In this document: positions 1-5,425 of the stretch, one piece after another | How the letters are laid out: each line of letters starts with the position of its first letter | Numbering within the stretch: position 1 is the stretch's first letter | Assembly (NCBI GenBank): GCA_001916715.1 | Contig: MNSZ01000003.1 | Coordinates: 1-7,340 of the forward strand | Length of the DNA: 7,340 nucleotides | Source: Firmicutes bacterium CAG:24053_14 | GTDB taxonomy: Bacteria; Bacillota; Clostridia; Oscillospirales; Oscillospiraceae | Direction of reading: 5' to 3' | The notes under the pieces: generated by a model | What the model was told of the DNA's origin: nothing | Database searches by the model: none | What the model saw: the letters and a program-made list of their open reading frames with translations, nothing else | Translations under genes and position numbers: made by a program

Positions 1-789
1 CTGCGCGGCATAGTAGTTTTCTATCGTCAGCGGCGCATTGTAGAGCGCCGCCAGTAAGTATTGCTTGATGTTTCGGATGCGGGGCGGGTTGTCCTTGAGG
101 CAATCCAGAACATACTGGATATGTTCTGCGTTCAGCTTGAGAAATCTGGATTTTACTACCTCTGCAGGCATATTTTCGCCAGCGATACGGATAGCAGCCC
201 GTTTGGAACAAACCACATCCAGCATCAACTCCACCAGTTCATCCAATCGCATCGTATCCATCGGGTTATTCTGCGCCAAAATCGGATACTCGATGTTTTT
301 CAGCAGCAGGGCGCGGTAGTCTGCCCGCTGGCCCGCCGCGCGGATAGGATTCGATACGTTATTTGTTTCTTCTTTATTTATTTTTTTAGTATTTAATTGT
401 GCAGGATTTTCCTGTACAGATTTTTCCCGTTTAGGCTCTGCCTGTTTTGGTTGGGCGCACTTAGGCGTTGCTTCTTCGGGGCCCTGTTTCGGCGGCTGCG
501 GCTGCTCTAAAACCGTGTACTCCATGCCGCGCATCTGACCGTTCTTGTCGCGGACACGGCGGCGGATGATGTACCCGGCGTTTTCCAGTTCCCGAACCGT
601 TGCCCGGATCCCGTCAACACCCTCTTTGCAGATGGATGCCAGCCCGCGCGTGGTATAATCCCAATCTTCGGGCAGAGACAGCATCAAAGATAAAAGCCCC
701 TTCGCCTTAAGCGAAAGAGCCTTGTTGCGCAGATGGTGGTTGGACATGATGGTATAATTTTGAGTCTTTTGTACACGGAACACTGCCAT
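1..789 (-). CDS. DUF6017-type winged-helix DNA-binding protein, 3' end beyond window
   Basis: An open frame of 263 codons runs off the left edge without a stop, so the C-terminus is missing. The ATG at 789 has AGGAGG (803-798) eight bases upstream. Residues about 25-93 form a winged-helix domain of the replication-initiator type: LSLKAKGLLSLML, then a recognition region around GLASICKEGVDGIRATVRELENAG and a basic wing. A polar, Lys/Gln/Glu/Pro-rich linker follows (about 94-155). From about 156 begins the region seen in DUF6017 proteins, with KQYLLAALYNAP near residue 242. Proteins of this build are common beside conjugation and replication genes of Clostridia mobile elements, where they are usually called replication initiator A-like or DUF6017 proteins. 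The exact role is not established; DNA binding is the supportable part. It is the last gene visible in the row, 63 bases after the toprim gene. The family call is from recognition of sequence pattern, not a search. Confidence 0.8.
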   Translation of the reverse strand, partial: MAVFRVQKTQNYTIMSNHHLRNKALSLKAKGLLSLMLSLPEDWDYTTRGLASICKEGVDGIRATVRELENAGYIIRRRVRDKNGQMRGMEYTVLEQPQPPKQGPEEATPKCAQPKQAEPKREKSVQENPAQLNTKKINKEETNNVSNPIRAAGQRADYRALLLKNIEYPILAQNNPMDTMRLDELVELMLDVVCSKRAAIRIAGENMPAEVVKSRFLKLNAEHIQYVLDCLKDNPPRIRNIKQYLLAALYNAPLTIENYYAAQ

Positions 790-801
790 AACAGATACCT
801 C

Positions 802-840
802 CTATGCGCCCGCAGTGGGCGAACGATTTCTAACTTTCAT
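802..840 (-). other. Possible 12-codon leader ORF with GC hairpin before the DUF6017 gene
   Basis: The 63-base gap between the toprim and DUF6017 genes holds a tiny frame (ATG at 840, stop TAG at 804-802) reading MKVRNRSPTAGA. Its second half overlaps a short hairpin, CGCCC (807-811) pairing with GGGCG (817-821) around a 5-base loop. The stop overlaps the AGGAGG ribosome site of the DUF6017 gene (803-798). A ribosome finishing here would sit on that site, so translational coupling is conceivable. There is no T-run, so it is not a terminator. The ribosome site for the tiny frame is weak (GAGAG). It may be nothing more than spacer. Confidence 0.25.
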
Positions 841-852
841 GTTGATTTCTCT

Positions 853-1800
853 CTATCGGCAAGCCTCCGCGCGGTGGGCGGCAGTTCTTGCAATCAGGTT
901 GTTTTTTGCCATATCAGCGTAATCTCCATTCTCGATGCCAGGCGGCAGGTCGCAAACTTGATACTTTTCTCGGTAAAGGTTCTGAATGTTGACACTCGCC
1001 ATGCGCCCTTTGGCGTCGTTGTCCAGCCGCAGTTCTATCGTGGTGATTTCCGGGTGTTGGCGCAGAAATTCCTGCAAGGCCAGCGGCTCCTTGCCGGAGG
1101 ACGAGATCCCGCCCAGCGACAGACGGTATTTGTCCGCAGCATCCCCGCAGAGCGTCATCTCTGCCATGGCATCTATAGCGGCTTCAAACACCGCCACGGT
1201 GGTGCCGGGCTGCATCGGCGGGATGCAGAATCCGTACTGTTTCTGACTGCCGGGGGCCTCGCGCTTGAACGGTTTCCCATAGTCATAAATACCGCGCAGC
1301 GCCGCATATTTCGGCACACCCTGCGGGCCTTTGCCCAAGAAAACACAGTTGTGATATTCTGCACTTTCGTACAGAATTTTTCTCGCAATACAGTAGCGAA
1401 TCGTGGGCAGTGAGATGCCGCGCCCCAGCAAATACCGCGTTACGCGGTCATTGGTGGGTGCTTTTCGGGGGAGTTTAAACTGTGGGCGCTCGCGCTCCAC
1501 CGCTTCATGCTGCACTGGGATGTACGTCGGACTTTCCTCACACAGCAGCTGCACCGCCTCTACAAACGGTACACCTTCCACATAAATCAAATATTTCAGC
1601 GCCGACTTGCCGCCGATGTCGCGGCTTTTCCAGTGCCACACACTGGATTCGCCGTTTATCTTGAAGCTGTCATGCTCCGCAAGCTGGTACTCGCCCCGCG
1701 CACTGCTTTTCACCAGTGAACCGGGTCTATACCGCCGCAGAAATTCTATCGCCGTCATCCGGTTGGCGGCATCAATTTGTTCTTTACTGACGCGCGGCAA
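853..1800 (-). CDS. DUF3991 and toprim domain protein (primase-like)
   Basis: This 315-aa protein combines an N-terminal region resembling the DNA-primase zinc-finger/DUF3991 fold with a C-terminal toprim domain. The N-terminal region has HDSFKING...WHWKSRDIGGKSALKYLI at about residues 43-72 and lacks the CHC2 cysteines. The toprim acidic residues are visible: Glu206 and Asp210 in VFEAAIDAMAE, and the D-x-D of LRLDNDAKG at 260-262. Toprim domains bind divalent metal in primases, topoisomerases and nucleases. Proteins of this build are usual cargo of conjugative elements of Firmicutes and Bacteroidetes and are presumed to act in DNA processing or replication of the element; no precise reaction can be assigned. 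The only start near the natural N-terminus is TTG at 1800, directly after the metK stop and in the same frame, with no clear ribosome site. Translation therefore probably depends on ribosomes ending metK. ATG at 1758 (MTAIEF) is an alternative start that would lose 14 residues. Confidence 0.85.
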   Translation of the reverse strand: MPRVSKEQIDAANRMTAIEFLRRYRPGSLVKSSARGEYQLAEHDSFKINGESSVWHWKSRDIGGKSALKYLIYVEGVPFVEAVQLLCEESPTYIPVQHEAVERERPQFKLPRKAPTNDRVTRYLLGRGISLPTIRYCIARKILYESAEYHNCVFLGKGPQGVPKYAALRGIYDYGKPFKREAPGSQKQYGFCIPPMQPGTTVAVFEAAIDAMAEMTLCGDAADKYRLSLGGISSSGKEPLALQEFLRQHPEITTIELRLDNDAKGRMASVNIQNLYREKYQVCDLPPGIENGDYADMAKNNLIARTAAHRAEACR

Positions 1801-2985
1801 TTACACAATGTAAGCGGCGAGGTCGCTCATATGTTCGATATTTTCCCACGGAAAATCCTCGCGCCCGAAATGACCGCCCGCCGCCGTGCGGCTGTACATG
1901 GGGTTCAGCAGGTTCAACTGCTTGATGATGCCCGCAGGGGTCAGGTCATACGCCTTGCGCACAGCGGCCGACAGGCAATCATCCTCGCAGGGGCCACCTG
2001 TGCCAAACGTATTCACATCCACCATGACAGGCTCTTTCTCCCCGATGGCGTAGGCCAGCGTGACCTGACAGCGCTGGGCAAAGCCTGCCGCGACGATATT
2101 TTTGGCAATGTACCGCGCCATATATGCGCCGCTGCGGTCTACCTTGGTGGCATCCTTGCCGCTGAACGCACCGCCGCCGTGGGGTGCAAATGTGCCGTAG
2201 CTGTCCACCATGAGCTTGCGCCCGGTCAAGCCGGTATCGGCATCCGGGCCGCCCTGCACAAACTTACCGCTGGGGTTCAGGATGATTTCCGCGTCGTCGG
2301 CGGGCATACCGTCAAAGGCCAGCGGGAACACATACTCGTCCAGCAAATCTGCCAGCTTGTCCATATCGGTATCCTCTTTGTGCTGCACAGAGACGACCAC
2401 CGTGGTGATGCGCACGGGGGTATCGCCGTCGTACTCCATTGTGACCTGCACCTTGCCGTCCGGGCCGATGTCGGGGATAACGCCGGTCATGCGGGAGATT
2501 TCCAACAGCGTTACAAGGCGCTGGGCGGCAACCACAGGCATCGGCAGGTATTCGGGTGTTTCGTTACAGGCGTAGCCGACCATAACGCCCTGATCGCCCG
2601 CACCGAGGGTGTCCTCGTCCTCTCCCTCAACCAATTCCGGCTCGACAGCGCCCGCAATGTCGGGACTCTGGTCGTGGATGTAGCAGTCGATCTGGTACGC
2701 CTTCGGGTCATAGCCGACATCGCGCAGGGTGTCGCGGACGATGTTGAACACGTCCGGTTTAGCGTTGGTCGTGATTTCGCCCGCCACAATAATGTGACCG
2801 TGTGTTGCCATGACCTCACAGGCTACACGGCTGGCGGGGTCATGTTTTAAGCACTCGTCCAGCACACTGTCGGCAATGAGGTCGCACAGCTTGTCGGGAT
2901 GCCCGCGCATAACGGATTCTGCGGTGTAAAAACGGGGATGCTCGTTTTCCTGCATGGTTTCGGTATTTTCAAAAATGTCGTTCAT
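1801..2985 (-). CDS. metK: S-adenosylmethionine synthetase (methionine adenosyltransferase)
   Basis: This gene encodes a cytosolic enzyme making S-adenosylmethionine from ATP and methionine, releasing phosphate and pyrophosphate. The 394-aa length fits bacterial MetK. Family motifs appear in order: ESVMRGHPDKLCD (residues 23-35), QSPDIAGAVE (106-115), the ATP-binding GAGDQGVM (128-135), GLTGRKLMVDSYG (252-264), the P-loop-like GGGAFSGKDATKVDRS (270-285) and GHFGRED near 371. Domains look complete. One departure is SVMRGHPDK, where the usual form is SVTEGHPDK or similar. The ATG at 2985 is preferred because AAGGAG (2999-2994) lies eight bases upstream and the protein then has a normal length. 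An in-frame ATG at 3069 also has an AGGAG site and would add 28 residues encoded across a terminator hairpin. The gene stands inside a mobile-element gene row, so it is probably a second, accessory copy; SAM supply for element-encoded methylation is a plausible but unproven role. Confidence 0.95.
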   Translation of the reverse strand: MNDIFENTETMQENEHPRFYTAESVMRGHPDKLCDLIADSVLDECLKHDPASRVACEVMATHGHIIVAGEITTNAKPDVFNIVRDTLRDVGYDPKAYQIDCYIHDQSPDIAGAVEPELVEGEDEDTLGAGDQGVMVGYACNETPEYLPMPVVAAQRLVTLLEISRMTGVIPDIGPDGKVQVTMEYDGDTPVRITTVVVSVQHKEDTDMDKLADLLDEYVFPLAFDGMPADDAEIILNPSGKFVQGGPDADTGLTGRKLMVDSYGTFAPHGGGAFSGKDATKVDRSGAYMARYIAKNIVAAGFAQRCQVTLAYAIGEKEPVMVDVNTFGTGGPCEDDCLSAAVRKAYDLTPAGIIKQLNLLNPMYSRTAAGGHFGREDFPWENIEHMSDLAAYIV

Positions 2986-3069
2986 AAGTTCTTCTCCTTG
3001 CTTGTTGGATGGTTTCGGACAAAGAAAAAAGCCCGCAGGCGGGCTGCGGGCTAGGATAGTAGTATTCAT
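2986..3069 (-). promoter_or_regulatory. metK leader: open frame with its own ribosome site crossing a terminator hairpin
   Basis: Two bases after the DUF3846 stop (3073-3071) there is an ATG at 3069 with AGGAG seven bases upstream. The frame begins MNTTILARSPPAGFFL and continues without a stop into metK, joining it in frame after 28 codons. The codons for ARSPPAG form the hairpin of a perfect intrinsic terminator, followed by the T-run that encodes FF. Translation of the leader could interfere with hairpin formation, so this has the layout of an attenuator or of a processive fusion. It may equally be a terminator whose spacing happens to leave an open frame. No SAM riboswitch is visible: the space is too short and the upstream bases are coding. 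Confidence 0.45.
3025..3051 (-). terminator. Intrinsic (rho-independent) terminator or attenuator before metK
   Basis: On the minus strand GCCCGCAG and CTGCGGGC form a perfect 8-bp GC-rich stem around a 5-base loop, followed at once by six T residues (A-run 3030-3025 on the plus strand). It begins 19 bases after the DUF3846 stop codon and ends 39 bases before the metK ATG. No convincing promoter is visible between it and metK, so it is more likely partial or regulated than an absolute end of transcription. Confidence 0.85.
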
Positions 3070-3338
3070 ATCAGCGCTCCTGTTCTTGGTGCGGGGGCTG
3101 CCTTGTTGCCTGCATGAATTGAGCGTAGCCTTCCGGCGTAGTGTGTTCCACACACAGGGTCTTGCCCAGCAGGAAAAACAGCTGCGGGTCGTGGTACAGT
3201 TCCTCGTAGTGTTTCATCTGCTGCGGCGTAAGGTCGGTAAAGTCATCGCGGGTCAGACCGCAGACGAAAAATGTGCCGTGGATGATGTCATAGTCGCCCA
3301 GCATACGGTTCAGCGGCAGGTTTTCTGCAATGCCGTTG

Positions 3339-3382
3339 TCATTGCAGACGTTATGTGGTGCACCACATAACGTCTGTAATGA
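3339..3382. repeat. 44-bp near-perfect palindrome at the left RIT end
   Basis: The two 22-base arms are reverse complements except for one pair (3344/3377). The inner 32 bases, 3345-3376, are perfect, with arms CAGACGTTATGTGGTG and CACCACATAACGTCTG. The outer part of the left arm is host DUF3846 sequence and the junction repeat; the right arm is the start of the terminal inverted repeat. The central 20 bases (3351-3370) have no counterpart at the right end. It contains TTATGTG in both orientations, similar to the TTATGTGTAG motif at the right end. Likely a recombinase core-binding site; there is no T-run, so it is not a terminator. Confidence 0.9.
3340..3350. repeat. Left junction repeat (attL-like) of the RIT element
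   Basis: CATTGCAGACG marks the left boundary between DUF3846 coding sequence and the insertion. The same sequence with G to A at two positions (CATTACAAACG) stands in the same orientation at the right junction, 6798-6808. On the coding strand both read CGTYTGYAATG, spanning the codons for V-C-N of DUF3846. Differences inside the repeat are expected if tyrosine recombinase strand exchange joins non-identical overlap sequences; this is inference. Confidence 0.7.
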
Positions 3383-3410
3383 GTAGTTCCTACAAATGAG
3401 TAGTAATTGA
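3371..3410 (+). repeat. Left terminal inverted repeat of the RIT element
   Basis: Read inward, it aligns with the reverse complement of 6767-6808: 16 of the first 18 bases agree (CGTYTGTAATGnGTAGTT), a 7-base spacer differs entirely, then ATGnGTAG and TAATTGA agree with a 2-base gap. Within it AATGAGTAGT occurs twice, at 3378-3387 and 3395-3404, exactly 17 bases apart. That phasing fits two recombinase protomer sites on nearly the same DNA face. A further copy in opposite orientation (CTACACATAA) lies inside at 3450-3459. Confidence 0.75.
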
Positions 3411-3411
3411 G

Positions 3412-3433
3412 CAAAATGCCCAGAATCCCGGGC
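3412..3433 (-). terminator. Weak hairpin terminator candidate after the third recombinase
   Basis: On the minus strand GCCCGG-GATT-CTGGGC (3433-3418) can fold as a 6-bp stem with one G-T pair and a tetraloop. It is followed by ATTTTG, a poor T-run. It lies 27 bases past the ritC stop and just inside the left end, where a recombinase-operon terminator would be expected. Incomplete termination here would let element transcription run on into metK. Confidence 0.4.
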
Positions 3434-3449
3434 GTTTAAGCATAATTTA

Positions 3450-3459
3450 CTACACATAA
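3450..3459 (-). repeat. Internal copy of the terminal motif TTATGTGTAG
   Basis: The ten bases CTACACATAA on the plus strand are identical to 6776-6785 in the right terminal repeat and opposite in orientation to the two AATGAGTAGT copies of the left end. The site begins one base beyond the ritC stop codon. It may be an accessory recombinase-binding site, but a ten-base match can also arise by chance in AT-rich DNA. Confidence 0.4.
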
Positions 3460-4476
3460 TCAGAAAGTTTTCTTTCCAAATTGTGTTAACCATTGCAATA
3501 AATCTTCATCCTCCTCCCAAGGCATTGTGGTATTGGGTGTGTAATTCGGCACTTTCTCCTCAAATACTTTTCGCTTCATCTCTGCATCGATGCGAGCGTA
3601 AACCTCTGTTGTAGAGATGTCTGCATGCCCAAGAAAATCTCGAATATATATCATGTTAACACCAGCTCGCAGCAAGTGCATGGCTTTGGTGTGGCGTAAT
3701 ACATGAGGAGATATATTCTGTGGTTCAAGTACCGGAGATGCCTTTGCCGCATACTTCTTCAGAATATAGGTGACTCCATAGCGAGATAAAGCCTGCTTTT
3801 TTGCATTATAAAATAGCGGAATCATCTGAGACTGAGAATCGGAATGAAAGCTGCGGATATATCTGTCCAACAGTTTGCAGGTATCCTTCATCAGGGGAAC
3901 CTGACGAACTTTTCGTCCTTTTCCAGTTAGAATAACCATTGGGGGGTGTGTTAGACGGACATCTTTCAGCCTAAGATCCACCAATTCCTGTACCCGTGCG
4001 CCAGAGTCATACAGTAGTGCAAGAAGTGTCAAATCTCGGAGCCCTTGTCGGGTAGATGCATCTGGTTGGGACAGAAGAAGTGACAGATCATCCTCCGTCA
4101 AAAACGGTATCAATGCCTTTTCGTACTTTTTGGGTCGCAGATTAATAATGTCAACGCAGTTTTCTATGTTTTCCGGAAACTTGTACTGTACAAAATGAGC
4201 AAAGGCCTTTATGGCGGCAAGTCGCTGGTTTCTTGTTGTAACCGCAATATGGCGGGATGTTTCTAACCAATCCAGAAATTCAGAAACAAGTTCCATATTC
4301 AGATAGCGCAATTCTATATAATTTGCGGAGATGCCTTTCTTTTCTTGAAAAAATAGAAGGAGTTGCTTGAAAGTATCTCTGTATGAATTGGTGGTATTGG
4401 GACTCACCCCGCATGTAGTAGGCAGATAGATTGAGAAATACTCGGTCAGTGCTTTGGTAAAGTCAGTTTTCCTCAT
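3460..4476 (-). CDS. ritC: Tyrosine recombinase, third of the RIT trio
   Basis: This 338-aa site-specific recombinase would cut and rejoin DNA strands through a covalent 3'-phosphotyrosine link. An N-terminal SAM-like DNA-binding domain (about residues 5-105, TKALTEYF...SYRDTFKQLL) precedes the catalytic domain. All catalytic residues are present: Arg161 in DSGARVQELVDL, Lys186 or Lys189 in TGKGRKVRQVP, His258 and Arg261 in HVLRHTKAMHLL, His284 in LGHADISTTEVY, and Tyr293. The ATG at 4476 is chosen over an upstream one at 4551 because GGAGG (4489-4485) lies eight bases before it. It overlaps the ritB stop by 14 bases, so the two are translationally coupled. Within RIT elements the three proteins are thought to act together, though their division of labour is not settled. 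The C-terminal tail after Tyr293 is about 45 residues and acidic. Confidence 0.9.
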   Translation of the reverse strand: MRKTDFTKALTEYFSIYLPTTCGVSPNTTNSYRDTFKQLLLFFQEKKGISANYIELRYLNMELVSEFLDWLETSRHIAVTTRNQRLAAIKAFAHFVQYKFPENIENCVDIINLRPKKYEKALIPFLTEDDLSLLLSQPDASTRQGLRDLTLLALLYDSGARVQELVDLRLKDVRLTHPPMVILTGKGRKVRQVPLMKDTCKLLDRYIRSFHSDSQSQMIPLFYNAKKQALSRYGVTYILKKYAAKASPVLEPQNISPHVLRHTKAMHLLRAGVNMIYIRDFLGHADISTTEVYARIDAEMKRKVFEEKVPNYTPNTTMPWEEDEDLLQWLTQFGKKTF

Positions 4477-5425
4477 CCGTCTCACCTCCAACCGGAATAA
4501 TGCCGACAAATGCTCTGTCAAGTTTTTGGGAAAGTTCCGGGAACGAAGCAACCGTCAGGTGAATATACCAACAGGTTTCACGGTAACTCTTATGTCCCAA
4601 ATACGCGGCAAGGCGAGGAACGATTACCATGGGATCATACCCATCAGAAAGTTGTTTTTCCAGTGTATGAACTGCGAATGTATGCCGAAAATCATGCACA
4701 CGAGGGCCATTGCCGGTGTGAGGAATATTGCATGCGAATAGCAGCTCGCGAAAATTATCATAGATTGTTTTAATAGAATAATGGCCACAAGCAGATGGAA
4801 AGAACCATTCTCTTTCATCTGGTAACTGAGCAGAGTAGCTTCGGAGATACTCTATTACGCTATTGTGGACAGGGACAAGTCTATCCTTACCTCCTTTCCC
4901 GTTGTGTACAGTAATAATGCCTGTATCCAAATCGACATCCTTCACTCTTAGCCGGAGCACCTCACCTATACGAAAACCACAGCAATATAAAAGCCGGATA
5001 ACAGCAGGTATGACCAGATGCCTTGTTGGCGCATTATTCCTGACCGGCAGATTATCTGCTGCATATAATAATCGCCGTATTTCTTCAACAGTAAATATAT
5101 GCGGGGTAAAAGTCGAACTGTTCTTTAGTTTGCTGGTATCCGGGACATAGGAGATTCCGTCCTGCGTGTATGCAAATTTTGCAAAAGCGCGTATCGCATT
5201 ATGTCTGACTATTTTCGAACGGTTTGAAAGATATGGCTTTAATAAATCCCATGCGTCAATAAGCTCTTTTGTCACCACGGGGGCATCCGAGAGTTCCTTT
5301 GAAAGGCAGTCCAGTTCCTGCATATAATAGCCGCAATGCACGGAGGTATATCCCTCATTTTGTCGAGATTCCAGATATTTCCATATTATTGGCGCAAGCT
5401 GGCTTGTGAAAGTAAATTGTTTCAT
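4463..5425 (-). CDS. ritB: Tyrosine recombinase, second of the RIT trio
   Basis: This 320-aa tyrosine recombinase has an N-terminal DNA-binding region (about 5-105) and an intact catalytic domain. Visible catalytic residues are Arg152 in CCGFRIGEVLRLR, Lys177 or Lys180 in NGKGGKDRLVPV, His244 and Arg247 in VHDFRHTFAVHTL, His278 in LGHKSYRETCWY, and Tyr287. The stretch between HxxR and LGH is longer than in typical integrases (EKQLSDGYDPMVIVPRLAAY) and resembles that of TnpB/RitB-like recombinases; this resemblance is from memory. The ATG at 5425 has GGAGG seven bases upstream and overlaps the ritA stop as ATGA, the classic coupled arrangement. The upstream in-frame ATG at 5452 would add nine residues and has no good ribosome site. 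It is clearly different in sequence from both neighbours, so the trio did not arise by a recent duplication. Confidence 0.9.
   Translation of the reverse strand: MKQFTFTSQLAPIIWKYLESRQNEGYTSVHCGYYMQELDCLSKELSDAPVVTKELIDAWDLLKPYLSNRSKIVRHNAIRAFAKFAYTQDGISYVPDTSKLKNSSTFTPHIFTVEEIRRLLYAADNLPVRNNAPTRHLVIPAVIRLLYCCGFRIGEVLRLRVKDVDLDTGIITVHNGKGGKDRLVPVHNSVIEYLRSYSAQLPDEREWFFPSACGHYSIKTIYDNFRELLFACNIPHTGNGPRVHDFRHTFAVHTLEKQLSDGYDPMVIVPRLAAYLGHKSYRETCWYIHLTVASFPELSQKLDRAFVGIIPVGGETDEEN

Larger units (their letters stand above)
3071..3457 (-). pseudogene. DUF3846 gene, 3' fragment, joined to the RIT element end as a chimeric ORF
   Basis: The last 89 codons after the junction match the C-terminal part of DUF3846 proteins: NGIAENLPLNR, DYDIIHGTFFVCGL, RDDFTDLTPQQMKHY. 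Only about 3071-3350 is native; the matching 5' part lies 3.4 kb away at 6793-6939. Upstream of codon VCND the frame continues into element DNA with residues that do not resemble the family, passing through the 44-bp palindrome. The frame is open back to ATG 3493, inside the last recombinase gene. A likelier start is ATG 3457, two bases after the recombinase stop (TGATTATG), which would give 128 aa by reinitiation. Neither start has a good ribosome site. DUF3846 function is unknown; members are small proteins frequent in Clostridia phages and conjugative elements. The gene is certainly split; whether the chimera is made is unknown. Confidence 0.85.

Noticed and set aside
61..396. Plus-strand ORFs of 111 and 84 codons at the left edge
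   Set aside because: They are antisense to the DUF6017 gene, which has a strong start and a recognisable winged helix.
733..1413. Plus-strand ORF of 226 codons, and shorter plus-strand ORFs nearby
   Set aside because: They lie opposite the toprim and DUF6017 genes, show no family pattern, and have no ribosome site. They are shadows of GC-rich coding sequence.
1777..2850. Plus-strand ORF of 357 codons opposite metK
   Set aside because: metK is complete and unmistakable on the other strand; the plus frame has repetitive His/Val/Ala-rich composition typical of antisense to GC-rich genes.
2986..3153. SAM riboswitch before metK
   Set aside because: The stretch is DUF3846 coding sequence followed by a short terminator leader; there is no room for or sign of a SAM-binding fold.
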